This document shows positions 18,362 through 26,432 of a DNA stretch of 64,000 nt, one piece after another. The DNA is taken from assembly GCA_016714565.1 (NCBI GenBank), contig JADKDM010000027.1:1-64000 (forward strand), given 5' to 3'. Position 1 is the stretch's first letter; each line of letters begins with the position of its first letter. The notes under the pieces are model-generated. The model saw only the letters and a list, made by a program, of their open reading frames with translations, had not been told where the DNA came from and ran no database searches. The position numbers and the translations under genes are program-made. The stretch comes from Candidatus Villigracilis propinquus (GTDB taxonomy: Bacteria > Chloroflexota > Anaerolineae > Anaerolineales > Villigracilaceae).

Positions 18362-19351
18362 ATGTCCAGTACCATCTTAATTGTGGATGATGAAATTGCC
18401 GGCTTACATACCCTCGAATCCATTTTGGACGGGCAGGGGTATCAAATCGTCATGGCCCAGAGCGGGCCTGAAGCCCTAAAAAAAACCCGTGAGCTTTTGC
18501 CAGATGTGATTCTGTTGGATGTCATGATGCCAGGTATGGACGGGTTTGAAGTCTGCCGCAGCATCCGCAATGACCCCTTGCTGGCCGAAATACCGATCAT
18601 CATGCTCACTGCGTTGGATGACCGAAAATCCCTGTTGCTCGGGCTGGAATCCGGTGCGGATGATTACATTACCAAGCCGTATGACCGCTACGAACTGCGC
18701 GCCCGCTTGCTTGGCATTACCCGCCTGAACCGCTACCGAAAGCTGTTGAATGAGCGCGCCAACCTTGAAGAGGCCCACGAAAAATTACTGTCCGCCTATG
18801 ACGCGACGATCGAGGGATGGTCTCACGCGATGGACTTGCGTGATAAAGAAACCGAAGGCCACACCCTGCGCGTGACCGAGCTTTCGGAAAAACTTGGCCG
18901 CATGATGGGCATTGTCGATGATGAGCTTGTCTACATGCGCCGCGGCGCTCTCCTGCACGATATTGGAAAACTCGGCGTACCAGACTCCATCCTTTTAAAG
19001 CCCGACAAATTAACGGATGAAGAATGGGAGATCATGCACCAGCATCCCCGGTATGCCTACGACATGATCCAGCCCATCGAATATCTGCGTCCGGCATTGG
19101 ATATCCCCTTCTGTCACCATGAAAAATGGGACGGCAGCGGCTATCCACGCGGATTAAAGGGAAATGACATCCCTCTCTCTGCTCGCATCTTCGCAATCAT
19201 CGATGTGTGGGATGCGCTGACCTCTGACCGCCCCTACCGCCCGGCATGGAGCAAGGAAAAGGTGATGGCGCATATCAAGGAACAATCGGGCAAGCACTTT
19301 GACCCATACGTTGTGGAGCATTTTTTCAAGATGATCGAGATGGAATCCTGA
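18362..19351 (+). CDS. REC-HD-GYP response regulator (putative c-di-GMP phosphodiesterase)
   Basis: A 329-residue protein with an N-terminal receiver (D53 in ILLDVMMPGMDG), a connecting coiled coil, and an HD-GYP domain. The domain shows HTLRVTELSEKLG, LLHDIGKLGVPDSIL, and HHEKWDGSGYPRGLKG with the GYP signature, followed by IIDVWDALTSDRPY. The full set of metal-binding His/Asp residues appears present, so enzymatic activity on c-di-GMP or a related dinucleotide is likely. AAGGAG lies upstream of ATG 18362. It sits 77 nt after the NarL regulator and may be a further output of the same kinase cluster. Confidence 0.92.
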   Translation: MSSTILIVDDEIAGLHTLESILDGQGYQIVMAQSGPEALKKTRELLPDVILLDVMMPGMDGFEVCRSIRNDPLLAEIPIIMLTALDDRKSLLLGLESGADDYITKPYDRYELRARLLGITRLNRYRKLLNERANLEEAHEKLLSAYDATIEGWSHAMDLRDKETEGHTLRVTELSEKLGRMMGIVDDELVYMRRGALLHDIGKLGVPDSILLKPDKLTDEEWEIMHQHPRYAYDMIQPIEYLRPALDIPFCHHEKWDGSGYPRGLKGNDIPLSARIFAIIDVWDALTSDRPYRPAWSKEKVMAHIKEQSGKHFDPYVVEHFFKMIEMES

Positions 19352-19359
19352 TAAAGTTA

Positions 19360-19788
19360 ATGGATGAACACCTCTCTGAATCACTCATTGAAATCTGTGA
19401 GTACAACGGGCCCGATTACCAACCGTTAGTAGATTATCAAAACTGGCGTGTGGCGATCATCAATTACACATCCGATCTCACGCCGGATAAGATCAACCGG
19501 ATGCAAAAACACACAGAGACGGATGAAGTCTTTGTCTTAATGACGGGGCGCTGTATTCTTTTTCTCGGCGAAGGGGAAGAGACGGTTACCAAAGTCCACG
19601 GGGTGGATATGGAGCTGTATAAGGCCTACAACATAAAATGCGGGGTATGGCATTCGCACACGTTCAGTGAAGATGCCCGCGTGTTGATCGTGGAAAACCG
19701 TGATACAGTGGTGGAAAATTCCCCATTCGTGGGATTGTCTGGGGAGCAATGCAAAGAAATTATTGAACTAACAAAAACGCTCTGGTGA
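19360..19788 (+). CDS. Small cupin-like protein
   Basis: A 142-residue protein starting 8 nt after the HD-GYP stop. The pattern HTETDEVFVLMTGRCILFL followed by IKCGVWHSHTFSEDARVLIVEN resembles the two conserved motifs of a single cupin barrel (H-x3-E and a later G-x-WH-x-H). No enzyme family is recognised. The gene converges on SMP-30, with a perfect palindrome between them. Its spacing suggests co-transcription with the signalling genes. Confidence 0.7.
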   Translation: MDEHLSESLIEICEYNGPDYQPLVDYQNWRVAIINYTSDLTPDKINRMQKHTETDEVFVLMTGRCILFLGEGEETVTKVHGVDMELYKAYNIKCGVWHSHTFSEDARVLIVENRDTVVENSPFVGLSGEQCKEIIELTKTLW

Positions 19789-20696
19789 TTAAAGAAGAAA
19801 GAGGAAAGAATTCTTTCCTCTTTCTTCTTTCTTAATCCAAATTCAAACGTCGGCATCCCCTCAACCTTTGTAACTACTTTGAATAACCCGCCCGAGAGCG
19901 GGTATTTTTTTAGGTCGGCTTCGCTCATGCCTTTGCGCGCAGAGGTGACGTATAACTCATTCCTGTCTTTCCCGCCAAAGACACAGGCAGAGGATTGCAA
20001 TGCAGGGATGGCAACCTGCTCCAGCAATGTACTTGAGTTCGGATTCCACTTTGTGACCTGCGCCCCGCCCCACATGGCGATCCAGAGATTGCCGTCCATG
20101 TCGGAGGTCATGCCGTCAGGCCAGCCAAGAGGTTCAGGGAAATGAATCACAGCGCGCGGGTTTGCAATTTGACCTGTGCTTACATCGTAGTCAAAGGCTT
20201 TTACTTCGCGTGTGGGAGTATCAATGTAATAAAAGGTTTTATGGTCTGGGCTCCACGCGAGGCCGTTGGAAATGGTCACGCCGCTGAAGAGAGTCTGTGT
20301 CGTTTTCCCATCAAACGAATAGAACGAGCCATTGGGGTCTGTCTCGTTCATGTCCATTGTGCCGGCGAGGAAGCGGCCAGCGGGATCACATTTACCGTCG
20401 TTGACGCGGTTGGTAGCCGATTCACTCAAAGCGGCGAGAACTGTCTGCCGGGAAGAATCAGGTGCAAAGTCGACGAATGAGGCGCGGCTTTCGGCTCCGC
20501 TCAAGCCGAGAATCAGATTCCCGTTTTTGCGTGGAGCAAGGCAGCCGATGAGATCATCCAATTGGGCCAGGAGTTCGACACCCGCATAAATTCTTTTTTC
20601 AAGAATATCAACCCAATATAAAGTTTGGGTCTTCGCATCCCACGCGGGACCTTCGCCCAGTGTGGCTTTTGCATCGAGGATCAATTCAGTTTGCAT
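19626..20696 (-). CDS. SMP-30/gluconolactonase/LRE family protein with read-through tail
   Basis: Start ATG 20696 with GGAG 5 nt upstream. The beta-propeller markers are EGPAWDAKTQTLYWVD, NDGKCDPAGRFLAGTMD, NGLAWSPDHKTFYYID, WPDGMTSDMDGNLWIAMWGG and SGGLFKV. The family includes Ca/Zn-dependent lactonases acting on sugar lactones. The conserved fold ends near 19832 (MPTFEFG). The frame then stays open through the palindrome and about 165 nt antisense to the cupin gene, adding some 60 residues rich in Lys/Glu and Phe. Homologues end near the conserved Phe/Gly, so a lost stop or a one-base indel is likely. Substrate unknown. Confidence 0.82.
   Translation of the reverse strand: MQTELILDAKATLGEGPAWDAKTQTLYWVDILEKRIYAGVELLAQLDDLIGCLAPRKNGNLILGLSGAESRASFVDFAPDSSRQTVLAALSESATNRVNDGKCDPAGRFLAGTMDMNETDPNGSFYSFDGKTTQTLFSGVTISNGLAWSPDHKTFYYIDTPTREVKAFDYDVSTGQIANPRAVIHFPEPLGWPDGMTSDMDGNLWIAMWGGAQVTKWNPNSSTLLEQVAIPALQSSACVFGGKDRNELYVTSARKGMSEADLKKYPLSGGLFKVVTKVEGMPTFEFGLRKKKEERILSSFFFNHQSVFVSSIISLHCSPDNPTNGEFSTTVSRFSTINTRASSLNVCECHTPHFML
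19791..19830. terminator. Perfect 20-bp palindrome, bidirectional terminator candidate
   Basis: AAAGAAGAAAGAGGAAAGAA is followed at once by its exact reverse complement, with no spacer. It lies between the convergent cupin-like and SMP-30 genes. The purine/pyrimidine arms give U-rich 3' ends on either transcript. Confidence 0.7.
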
Positions 20697-20709
20697 AAAA
20701 TCTCCATAT

Positions 20710-20740
20710 GCTCAGTTGGGGGCTAAGCCCCCAACTGAGC
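20710..20740. terminator. 15-bp inverted repeat downstream of corA
   Basis: GCTCAGTTGGGGGCT and its complement flank a single A. The repeat lies between the corA stop and the SMP-30 start, both on the minus strand. No strong T run follows. The GGGGCTAAGCCCC core recurs near 27610, so it belongs to an interspersed repeat family that may serve as a terminator. Confidence 0.6.
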
Positions 20741-20747
20741 TAACATA

Positions 20748-21674
20748 TTAAAACCAATTCCGTTTATAAAAAACATAGGTTGCAAGGGCAGTCAGGCCAA
20801 GCGAAATGCCGATGACGGTCAAAAACGCGTATGGCTGTCCTTCACCCGGCAGGGCAACATTCATCCCGTAAAACGCCGCAACAATGGCAGGCAGGTTGAG
20901 GACAATGGTGAGGGCGGCCAGCGCCTTCATGACCACATTGAGATTGTTGGAGATGATCGAGGCAAATGCATCCATCATGCTCGAAAGGATCTCGGTATTG
21001 ATACTGGTCATTTGAATGGCTTGCTGGTTCTCAGTGAGCACATCCTCAAGCAGGTCCTGGTCTTCTTCATAGTAATTAAAGAGTTGGGTACGCTGCACAC
21101 GCTCCATCATCACCTCGTTGGAACGAAGCGCGGTGGCGAAATAGGTAAGGCTCTTTTGATATTTAAGCAGTTCGAGCAATTCACGATTCTGCGTGGATTT
21201 TTGCAAACGGTCTTCCACCAATTCGGTGGCACGGTTAATCTCGCGCAGCAAATGCAAGTAACGAGCGGCGGTCTCAAGAAAGATATACAAAGCCAGGCGG
21301 TATCGCTTCCCCGTCTTCAACAAACGATATTTGCCATTCGACAGGACTTTTATAATGTCGCTTTCATAACGGCAGACGGTAATAATGCGGTTGCCGAGGA
21401 TCATAATGCCCAACGGCACGGTATTATATGGGATATCGCTATCGGGCTGATGAATGGGAATGCGAAGAAGGATGAAGGTATATTCTTCATCGCGTTCCAT
21501 ACGCGGCATTTCATCCTGATCGAGGGAATAGTTAATATAATCCATCTCCATCCCCCAGTTCACCAACTTTTCCATTTCTTCGGGCGTTGGGTCTACCACA
21601 TGCACCCATGCGCCGTTGGCAATCGTTTCTATCTTTTCAAGCCCCTGCTCGGTGGTTTTACAAATTGTCAGCAT
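20748..21674 (-). CDS. corA: CorA-type Mg2+/divalent cation channel
   Basis: The start is ATG 21674 (MLTICKTTEQG), with AAGGAG 6-7 nt upstream; an upstream in-frame start 13 codons earlier lacks such a site. This gives a 308-residue protein of normal length. The cytoplasmic N-terminal domain is followed by long helices (LLREINRATELVEDRL). Two C-terminal membrane segments are separated by the signature YGMNV, and the tail is basic (FYKRNWF). CorA is a pentameric inner-membrane channel for Mg2+ and sometimes Co2+ or Ni2+. About 350 nt of upstream sequence is non-coding and could be a regulatory leader. Confidence 0.93.
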   Translation of the reverse strand: MLTICKTTEQGLEKIETIANGAWVHVVDPTPEEMEKLVNWGMEMDYINYSLDQDEMPRMERDEEYTFILLRIPIHQPDSDIPYNTVPLGIMILGNRIITVCRYESDIIKVLSNGKYRLLKTGKRYRLALYIFLETAARYLHLLREINRATELVEDRLQKSTQNRELLELLKYQKSLTYFATALRSNEVMMERVQRTQLFNYYEEDQDLLEDVLTENQQAIQMTSINTEILSSMMDAFASIISNNLNVVMKALAALTIVLNLPAIVAAFYGMNVALPGEGQPYAFLTVIGISLGLTALATYVFYKRNWF

Positions 21675-22030
21675 GACTGCCTCCTTGCGTGAATTTACAT
21701 CACGCGAAGGCACAAGCCAGCTACGTGATGTGTATTAAAAAATTAAACATGTGTCGCACCCAGTGACCCATACTGGGAGGATTATTATCAGAAGTACCTA
21801 GTTCGCTCTCGTCCGTTTTATACATGGTTTCCTTGCTTCTCAGTGCGATTATTTTACGCCCGTTGACGGAATTGCACAACCATTCACCGCTTCTGACTTA
21901 ACCGTAACCTGCTCATACACCCCGGGCAATGATTTTCGCTGCTGCATTGTTATGCTCATCTCACGCAGTATCTGGTCTCGATGAGCATTCTCCCAATCCA
22001 CGCCCCGCCCGACGGTAAACCATCGGGCTA
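21675..22030 (-). other. Non-coding region upstream of corA
   Basis: No gene is seen. It contains a hairpin CCCAGT/ACTGGG (about 21758-21776) and GCCCGA/TCGGGC (22007-22028). On the minus strand it would be the corA leader. I looked for an M-box (ykoK) Mg2+ riboswitch and found no convincing match, but a structured leader remains possible. Confidence 0.4.
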
Positions 22031-22041
22031 CTTTTACAAAC

Positions 22042-22055
22042 CCCGCTAAAGCGGG
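22042..22055 (-). terminator. Short hairpin just after the NUDIX stop
   Basis: CCCGC and GCGGG pair around a 4-nt loop immediately downstream of the TGA of the NUDIX gene, followed on that strand by GTTTGT. It is a weak intrinsic terminator candidate. Confidence 0.5.
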
Positions 22056-22056
22056 A

Positions 22057-22590
22057 TCAAATCTTTTTCAACTGCGCCAGTGCCTGAAACAAGACTGCCA
22101 CATTCAGCGCGTGGAGAAACTTCCCCTGCCTCACCATTTCGACCAACTCATCCAACGGCACAAGATGGACTTCGATCTCTTCGGCTTCATCCAAATGCTG
22201 TACGCCGGTCAGTTCCACATCCAAAGCAAGATAGCAATACAAAGTATTTTGCTGAATCGCAGGATTCGGATACAACCTGCCCACCTCGATGATACTCCCC
22301 GCTGAATAGCCCGTCTCTTCCATCAATTCGCGCTTCGCCCCCTCCAGCGGATTCTCGCCATTGTCTACTACGCCGCCGGGGAGTTCCAGCAGAACTTTCT
22401 GCACGCCGTGGCGATATTGCTTGACGAGCACCACTTCGTTATTTTTTGTCAGCGCAACCACATTTGCCCATGAATCAAATTCGAACACATAAGCCTTGTA
22501 TGGTTTACCACTCGGAAGCTCACAGCTATCTATACGGAATTTCGGGAACTGATAACGGGATTTGAGAATTTTCCAGGGCGTGATGGACAT
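22057..22590 (-). CDS. NUDIX hydrolase, ADP-ribose pyrophosphatase type
   Basis: A 177-residue protein with a complete NUDIX box at about residues 72-95: GGVVDNGENPLEGAKRELMEETG. The E-rich REx2EE core binds Mg2+ and hydrolyses a nucleoside diphosphate linked to another moiety. The N-terminal FEFDSWANVVALTKNNEVVLVKQYRHG and a C-terminal LVPLDELVEMV fit the ADP-ribose/NudF-like branch. It starts 3 nt after the R2-like oxidase stop, so it is the downstream gene of an operon. ADP-sugar cleavage is inferred from subfamily resemblance. Confidence 0.88.
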   Translation of the reverse strand: MSITPWKILKSRYQFPKFRIDSCELPSGKPYKAYVFEFDSWANVVALTKNNEVVLVKQYRHGVQKVLLELPGGVVDNGENPLEGAKRELMEETGYSAGSIIEVGRLYPNPAIQQNTLYCYLALDVELTGVQHLDEAEEIEVHLVPLDELVEMVRQGKFLHALNVAVLFQALAQLKKI

Positions 22591-22593
22591 GGG

Positions 22594-23499
22594 CTACGAG
22601 TCCTCGTTCTCTCTCGCCACGCGGTTGATCTCATCTAAACTGACACCGCGTGCCTTTTCCAAGCGCTCGAAACGCTTGCTGAATTGAGTCATCGCATAAT
22701 TGATGAAGTCCTCTTCCTTCAAGCCAAAGGGGACAACTTCGTAGCGGGCAAATGCATCCCCGATCACGCCTATGGCGGAGGGCAGCAGGGTATTCATTTG
22801 CATTTGGAGGTTGTCCCATTCCTGCGGATGCTCCGCGATGAGGCGGGACAAAAGATAAACACCATACGCAATATGGCGGGATTCATCCTGCTTGAGCAGC
22901 CCAATCCCTTTGCGCAAGCCGGGGCAAAGGTCATTGCGTTCGAGCATGGTGAAGAAGGCTTGGTAGCCCGTCTCTGCCAGCACGCCTTCGACGACCATGT
23001 TATAGGTAACCGATGCCCGTATCTGGCTGGCAGGTGACGGGTCGGAGCGAAGCGCGTTCAACGCGTCGGGCAGGGATTCGTAGAAAAGTTGTCGATAGTT
23101 ATCGCCGTGATAACGGGATAAGTCTGACCCCTGCCCCAAAGGAGAGGGGAACGCGACTTCATCCATAAATCGGCGGAAGAAATCCGTATGCTTGGCTTCC
23201 TCGAACAGAAATGTCGTCAGATACATTTCCTCTTCGAGGCGGCCTTCCTGCGCAATCGCCTGAATGAGCGGAAGCAGGTCGAGCGTCACCGCCTCCTCAC
23301 CCGCCACGAACATGGACAGGAGCAAAAGGCACAGGTCTTTTTCCTCATCGGTAAAGCCTGCCCAATCCTGCTTATCTTTTGTGAGATCAATGTCTGAGGG
23401 ATTCCAAATGCCGAGCTTCTTGGCTTTCTCGTACAAACGCATCGGCGGCAATTCACGATTCAGTCCACGGGTGGTGGTGGTAAAGGAAGTATGAGACAT
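22594..23499 (-). CDS. R2-like ligand-binding oxidase (R2lox)
   Basis: A 301-residue ferritin-like di-metal protein of the R2lox group (cf. Mycobacterium tuberculosis Rv0233), not a canonical class I R2. Predicted ligands are E68, E101 and H104 (FEEAKHTDFF), E171 (MVVEGVLAETG), and E206 and H209 (DESRH). V71 and Y166 match the Val-Tyr pair that forms an ether cross-link in R2lox. These proteins assemble a Mn/Fe cofactor and bind a fatty acid; the physiological substrate is unknown. Residues 117-125 (FPSPLGQGS) appear to be a repeat-derived insertion between helices. The gene is followed by NUDIX and preceded by a DUF3105 lipoprotein 11 nt away, so a three-gene operon is likely. Confidence 0.88.
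   Translation of the reverse strand: MSHTSFTTTTRGLNRELPPMRLYEKAKKLGIWNPSDIDLTKDKQDWAGFTDEEKDLCLLLLSMFVAGEEAVTLDLLPLIQAIAQEGRLEEEMYLTTFLFEEAKHTDFFRRFMDEVAFPSPLGQGSDLSRYHGDNYRQLFYESLPDALNALRSDPSPASQIRASVTYNMVVEGVLAETGYQAFFTMLERNDLCPGLRKGIGLLKQDESRHIAYGVYLLSRLIAEHPQEWDNLQMQMNTLLPSAIGVIGDAFARYEVVPFGLKEEDFINYAMTQFSKRFERLEKARGVSLDEINRVARENEDS
23126..23150 (-). repeat. Short C/G-rich repeat inside R2lox
   Basis: On the coding strand TCCCCTCTCCTTTGGGGCAG encodes SPLGQG in a loop where related proteins are shorter. It resembles the CCCTCTCC-type interspersed repeat at 3256. Confidence 0.5.
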
Positions 23500-23510
23500 A
23501 AAATTACCCT

Positions 23511-24116
23511 TTACTCTATTGGGGTACCGATCGCCCCTTGGCAGGAGGCTCCCGGCTCAGGGTTCTGCGGGCCTTCCGAATAGTATTCAATGAATTTTGC
23601 TATTCGGTCATCGGGCAGTGATTCGATGACCAATTGAACCGTCCATGCAGTTAGGATGACAGGCTTGGTTTGCTGCGGGTAGGGACTCATCAATACAAAA
23701 TCATTTCCCCGCACGGTCGCTCTCAATGCTTCCACCTGATCGATTGGCAAGTCTGAAGGGTACGTTACCCATACCGCGCCATGTTCCAGAGAATGTAATG
23801 CATTTCCCAAACCAATGGGCTGGTCATAGATCCCGCAATTTTGCCAGGCGGCAAGGTGAGCGCCAAATGCAGGCGGAATTTCCTCTACCGGCTCTTCCAC
23901 AACTTTGACATGGTCATGATACACGGTTCGATCCGGAAAAGTCTGCACACCTTCGATCCCGCTGTCATTGGGAAGAGCATCCCGATCATGGAACGCGCCG
24001 CTGGACGTCATGTTGGCAGTATCTTCCACATGGGCGGAATCTTCCATGCCCTCGTTGGCGCAGGCCAACACAGAAAACGCCAATACCGCTAACAAGAAAT
24101 ATATTTTTCTATTCAT
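23511..24116 (-). CDS. DUF3105 lipoprotein
   Basis: A 201-residue protein whose first 19 residues are a lipoprotein signal (ILAV-type core with lipobox SVLAC, Cys19), so it should be anchored outside the cytoplasmic membrane. The mature part begins with a low-complexity acidic stretch. It then shows the DUF3105 pattern: PDRTVYHDHVKVVEEPVEEIPPAFGAHLAAWQNCGIYD, HSLEHGAVWVTY and YPQQTKPVILTAW. The conserved His/Cys residues suggest metal binding, but no function is established for the family. It lies 11 nt upstream of R2lox on the same strand. Confidence 0.85.
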   Translation of the reverse strand: MNRKIYFLLAVLAFSVLACANEGMEDSAHVEDTANMTSSGAFHDRDALPNDSGIEGVQTFPDRTVYHDHVKVVEEPVEEIPPAFGAHLAAWQNCGIYDQPIGLGNALHSLEHGAVWVTYPSDLPIDQVEALRATVRGNDFVLMSPYPQQTKPVILTAWTVQLVIESLPDDRIAKFIEYYSEGPQNPEPGASCQGAIGTPIE

Positions 24117-24162
24117 AAATGATTATCTCTCTCACGTAGGTTATATTGAATCCGTGCTACAT

Positions 24163-24168
24163 TATAAT
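24163..24168 (+). promoter_or_regulatory. TATAAT -10 element, leaderless start
   Basis: TATAAT is followed by exactly 6 nt and then ATG 24175, with no Shine-Dalgarno. Transcription would begin at or next to the start codon. The same geometry occurs at 33868-33856. Confidence 0.6.
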
Positions 24169-24174
24169 TTGACT

Positions 24175-25026
24175 ATGCCTATTACAACCGATTCTGTCCG
24201 CACGTATTATGATGAAAATACAAACCTCTTCCTGAAATTCAGCGGGACAAAGAAGGCTCAAAACATCCACCGTTCGCTATGGATGCAGAATATAAAAACT
24301 CTCGAAGATGCTCTCAACACTTCGAACGCGCTCATCAAAACGGAGATCGAATCCGTTGCGCCAAACAACGCCCGCATCGCGGACCTTGGCTGCGGCGTCG
24401 GCGCGAGTCTGTTTTACATTTATCCGCGTTTGCAAAACCCCGCCCCCGCATTGGGATTAACCCTCAGCCCCGTGCAAGCCAAACTCGCGGGCAACTCTGC
24501 CGCTCAACTCGGACTTCAAGAACAGATCAACTTTGCCGAAGGTGATTTCACCTCCGTGCCGCTGCCGAGCGAAGCACTGGATGCAGTCTATTCCGTCGAA
24601 GCGGTTTGTCATGCCGTAGACCCTGAAAGCTATTTCCGAGAAGCCAGCCGTTTGTTGCGCAAGGGCGGCAAGCTCATTCTCGTGGATGATTATCAAGCAG
24701 CGCGTCCGTTCTCTGCAAATGAAAACAAATGGCTCAAAGCCTACATTGACGGCTGGTACGTCCCCGGCGTGCGGACGATTGAGCAGGTACTTTCCTTTGC
24801 AAACAAATATCAACTTCAACTAACAAAGAACGAAGAACTCACTTCTCATCTTCGTCTGCGAAACCTTCCCGATCTTCTCGCCAGCGCGCTGCTTTTCCTC
24901 GGCGAGAAACTTCCCATCAAACACGCCATCGTCCCGTCCATGCTGGGGAGCATGGCATTGCAGCAGTGCTTGTCCATGAACGTGGTGGAGTATCGGTTTT
25001 TGGTGTTTGAAAAGAACGACGATTGA
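24175..25026 (+). CDS. SAM-dependent methyltransferase (UbiE/sterol-MT-like)
   Basis: The start is ATG 24175 (MPITTDSVRTYYDEN), just after a TATAAT; an open frame further upstream overlaps the lipoprotein start and is unlikely to be used. This gives 283 residues. Motif I is ADLGCGVGASLFYI (about 77-90), motif II AEGDFTSVPLPSEALDAVYSVEAVCHAVDP, and motif III LLRKGGKLILVDDY. This order is the class I Rossmann methyltransferase fold, nearest to the group that methylates sterols, tocopherols and small lipids. A GT1 glycosyltransferase follows 49 nt downstream, so the pair may decorate a lipid or natural product. The substrate is unknown. Confidence 0.88.
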   Translation: MPITTDSVRTYYDENTNLFLKFSGTKKAQNIHRSLWMQNIKTLEDALNTSNALIKTEIESVAPNNARIADLGCGVGASLFYIYPRLQNPAPALGLTLSPVQAKLAGNSAAQLGLQEQINFAEGDFTSVPLPSEALDAVYSVEAVCHAVDPESYFREASRLLRKGGKLILVDDYQAARPFSANENKWLKAYIDGWYVPGVRTIEQVLSFANKYQLQLTKNEELTSHLRLRNLPDLLASALLFLGEKLPIKHAIVPSMLGSMALQQCLSMNVVEYRFLVFEKNDD

Positions 25027-25070
25027 CGACAGACCATAGACCACAAACAACCGTGGTCAATCGTCTGACT
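25017..25070. repeat. Nested inverted repeat between methyltransferase and glycosyltransferase
   Basis: GACGATTGAC pairs with GTCAATCGTC, and inside it GACCAC pairs with GTGGTC. The left arm overlaps the last codons of the methyltransferase. It looks like another of this genome's short interspersed palindromes. Confidence 0.5.
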
Positions 25071-25075
25071 CCCCC

Positions 25076-26338
25076 ATGAAAACCATCACCCTCCTCACTA
25101 GCGGCACCCTCGGAGATGTCCTTCCCTATATCGCGCTTGGCAAAGGGTTGATGGAAGCAGGGTACAACGTCCGTATTGCTGCGCCGCGCGGGTTTGCGAA
25201 TCTCATTCAAAACCATCACGTCCCTTTCACCCCATTTGACGGCAACCCCACCGACCTGCTCATCGAACAAGGCGACTCCACACCGATGACGCTTGGCACG
25301 AATCCGATTCGGTCACTGCGAGCCACACAAGACTTCCTGCGCAAAGCCCGCCCGCTGTACCGGCGTATGTTGCACACCGCCGCCGAAGCCTGCCGCGGCT
25401 CCGACCTGCTCATTCACGGCTTGCCCACCATTTGGGGCGCACACATCGCCGAAGGCTTGGGCATCCCCGCCGTCCGTGCAAATTTGCAACCGCTCACTCC
25501 CTCCCGCGAATTTCCATCCGCACTTTTACCGTTTCGTTTTTCTCTTTTTGGAATCGGGAATTGGTTCTCGCATTGGGCTGTGACTCAAGCGATTTGGCTT
25601 TCGTGGCGCTCGGAGATCAACCACGCGCGTCACACGGACTTTGGGCTGGCACCTGCCCATCTGCTTGATCCTTCGCTGAGAGCGGATTCTGCCCAACCCT
25701 TCACCCTCAACGCTTTTAGCGAACAGATCGTCCCGCGCCCAAAAGATTGGAATGAGAAACAAGTCATCACTGGTTACTGGCGAATAAAAGAAGAAACGAG
25801 TGAACGAGTTGACGAGTTGGGAAGAGTGCAGAGATTTATTGACTCAGCAAAGAATCCAATCGCCATCGGATTCGGCAGCCCAGGGACGCAGGGATATTTG
25901 CCCATGCTGGAAGAAGCATTGAACCGTGCAAATGCGCAAGCTGTATTAACTATTCCTTCCAAATGGCATAGAGAAATCAAATCCAAAAACATTTTCCCCA
26001 TCGAATACGCCCCACATGATTGGTTGTATCGCCATGTAAAAGTCGCCCTCCATCACGGCGGTGCAGGGACAACGTCCGCAAGTTTGCACGCGGGCATTCC
26101 CACGGTCACAATGCCATTAGCCATTGACCAATTCTTCTGGGGCGAGCGAGTTTATCAAATCGGCGTTGGCACGAAGCCCATCCCCCAAAGAAAGTTGAAT
26201 GCAGAGAATCTAGCACAAGCCATCACTCAGGCGTTAACGGATGAGTCCATGAGGGCGAGAGCAAAAAATGTCAGCGTGGCATTAAGCTCGGAGAACGGGA
26301 TTCAGGCTGCGGTGAGTCAGATGCGGAAGATCATTTAA
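25076..26338 (+). CDS. GT1-family glycosyltransferase (sterol/macrolide UGT-like)
   Basis: A 420-residue GT-B enzyme. The N-terminal domain begins ITLLTSGTLGDVLPYIALGKGL, as in sterol and macrolide glucosyltransferases. The C-terminal donor site has IEYAPHDWLYRHVKVALHHGGAGTTSASLHAGIPTVTMPLAIDQFFWGERV, carrying the HHGGAGT and later Asp/Gln residues that bind the nucleotide sugar. A lipid acceptor is likely from this subfamily. No membrane segments are seen. It follows the methyltransferase on the same strand. Confidence 0.9.
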   Translation: MKTITLLTSGTLGDVLPYIALGKGLMEAGYNVRIAAPRGFANLIQNHHVPFTPFDGNPTDLLIEQGDSTPMTLGTNPIRSLRATQDFLRKARPLYRRMLHTAAEACRGSDLLIHGLPTIWGAHIAEGLGIPAVRANLQPLTPSREFPSALLPFRFSLFGIGNWFSHWAVTQAIWLSWRSEINHARHTDFGLAPAHLLDPSLRADSAQPFTLNAFSEQIVPRPKDWNEKQVITGYWRIKEETSERVDELGRVQRFIDSAKNPIAIGFGSPGTQGYLPMLEEALNRANAQAVLTIPSKWHREIKSKNIFPIEYAPHDWLYRHVKVALHHGGAGTTSASLHAGIPTVTMPLAIDQFFWGERVYQIGVGTKPIPQRKLNAENLAQAITQALTDESMRARAKNVSVALSSENGIQAAVSQMRKII

Positions 26339-26341
26339 TCC

Positions 26342-26432
26342 CGTCATTGCGAGCCGCGTTCGTTGCGGCGAAGCAATCCCCAAATCGTCTACGAGATTGC
26401 TTCATCGGGCTGTCGCCCTCCTCGTAATGACG
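26342..26432. repeat. Interspersed palindromic repeat, CGTCATTGCGAG family, copy 1
   Basis: It begins CGTCATTGCGAG and ends CTCGTAATGACG, with GAAGCAATC/GAGATTGCTTC internal arms. It lies between the convergent glycosyltransferase and MFS genes; its right half supplies the last codons of the MFS gene (SSLRGGRQPDEAIS). Other copies are at 30371, 41014 and 46973. Confidence 0.85.

Noticed and set aside
19626..19788. Antisense tail of SMP-30 as a genuine extra domain
   Set aside because: It is encoded by a palindrome plus the reverse of the cupin-like gene; a lost stop or indel is more likely.
21714..21900. M-box (ykoK) magnesium riboswitch upstream of corA
   Set aside because: I could not match the conserved core segments on the minus strand, so I list it only as unassigned leader.
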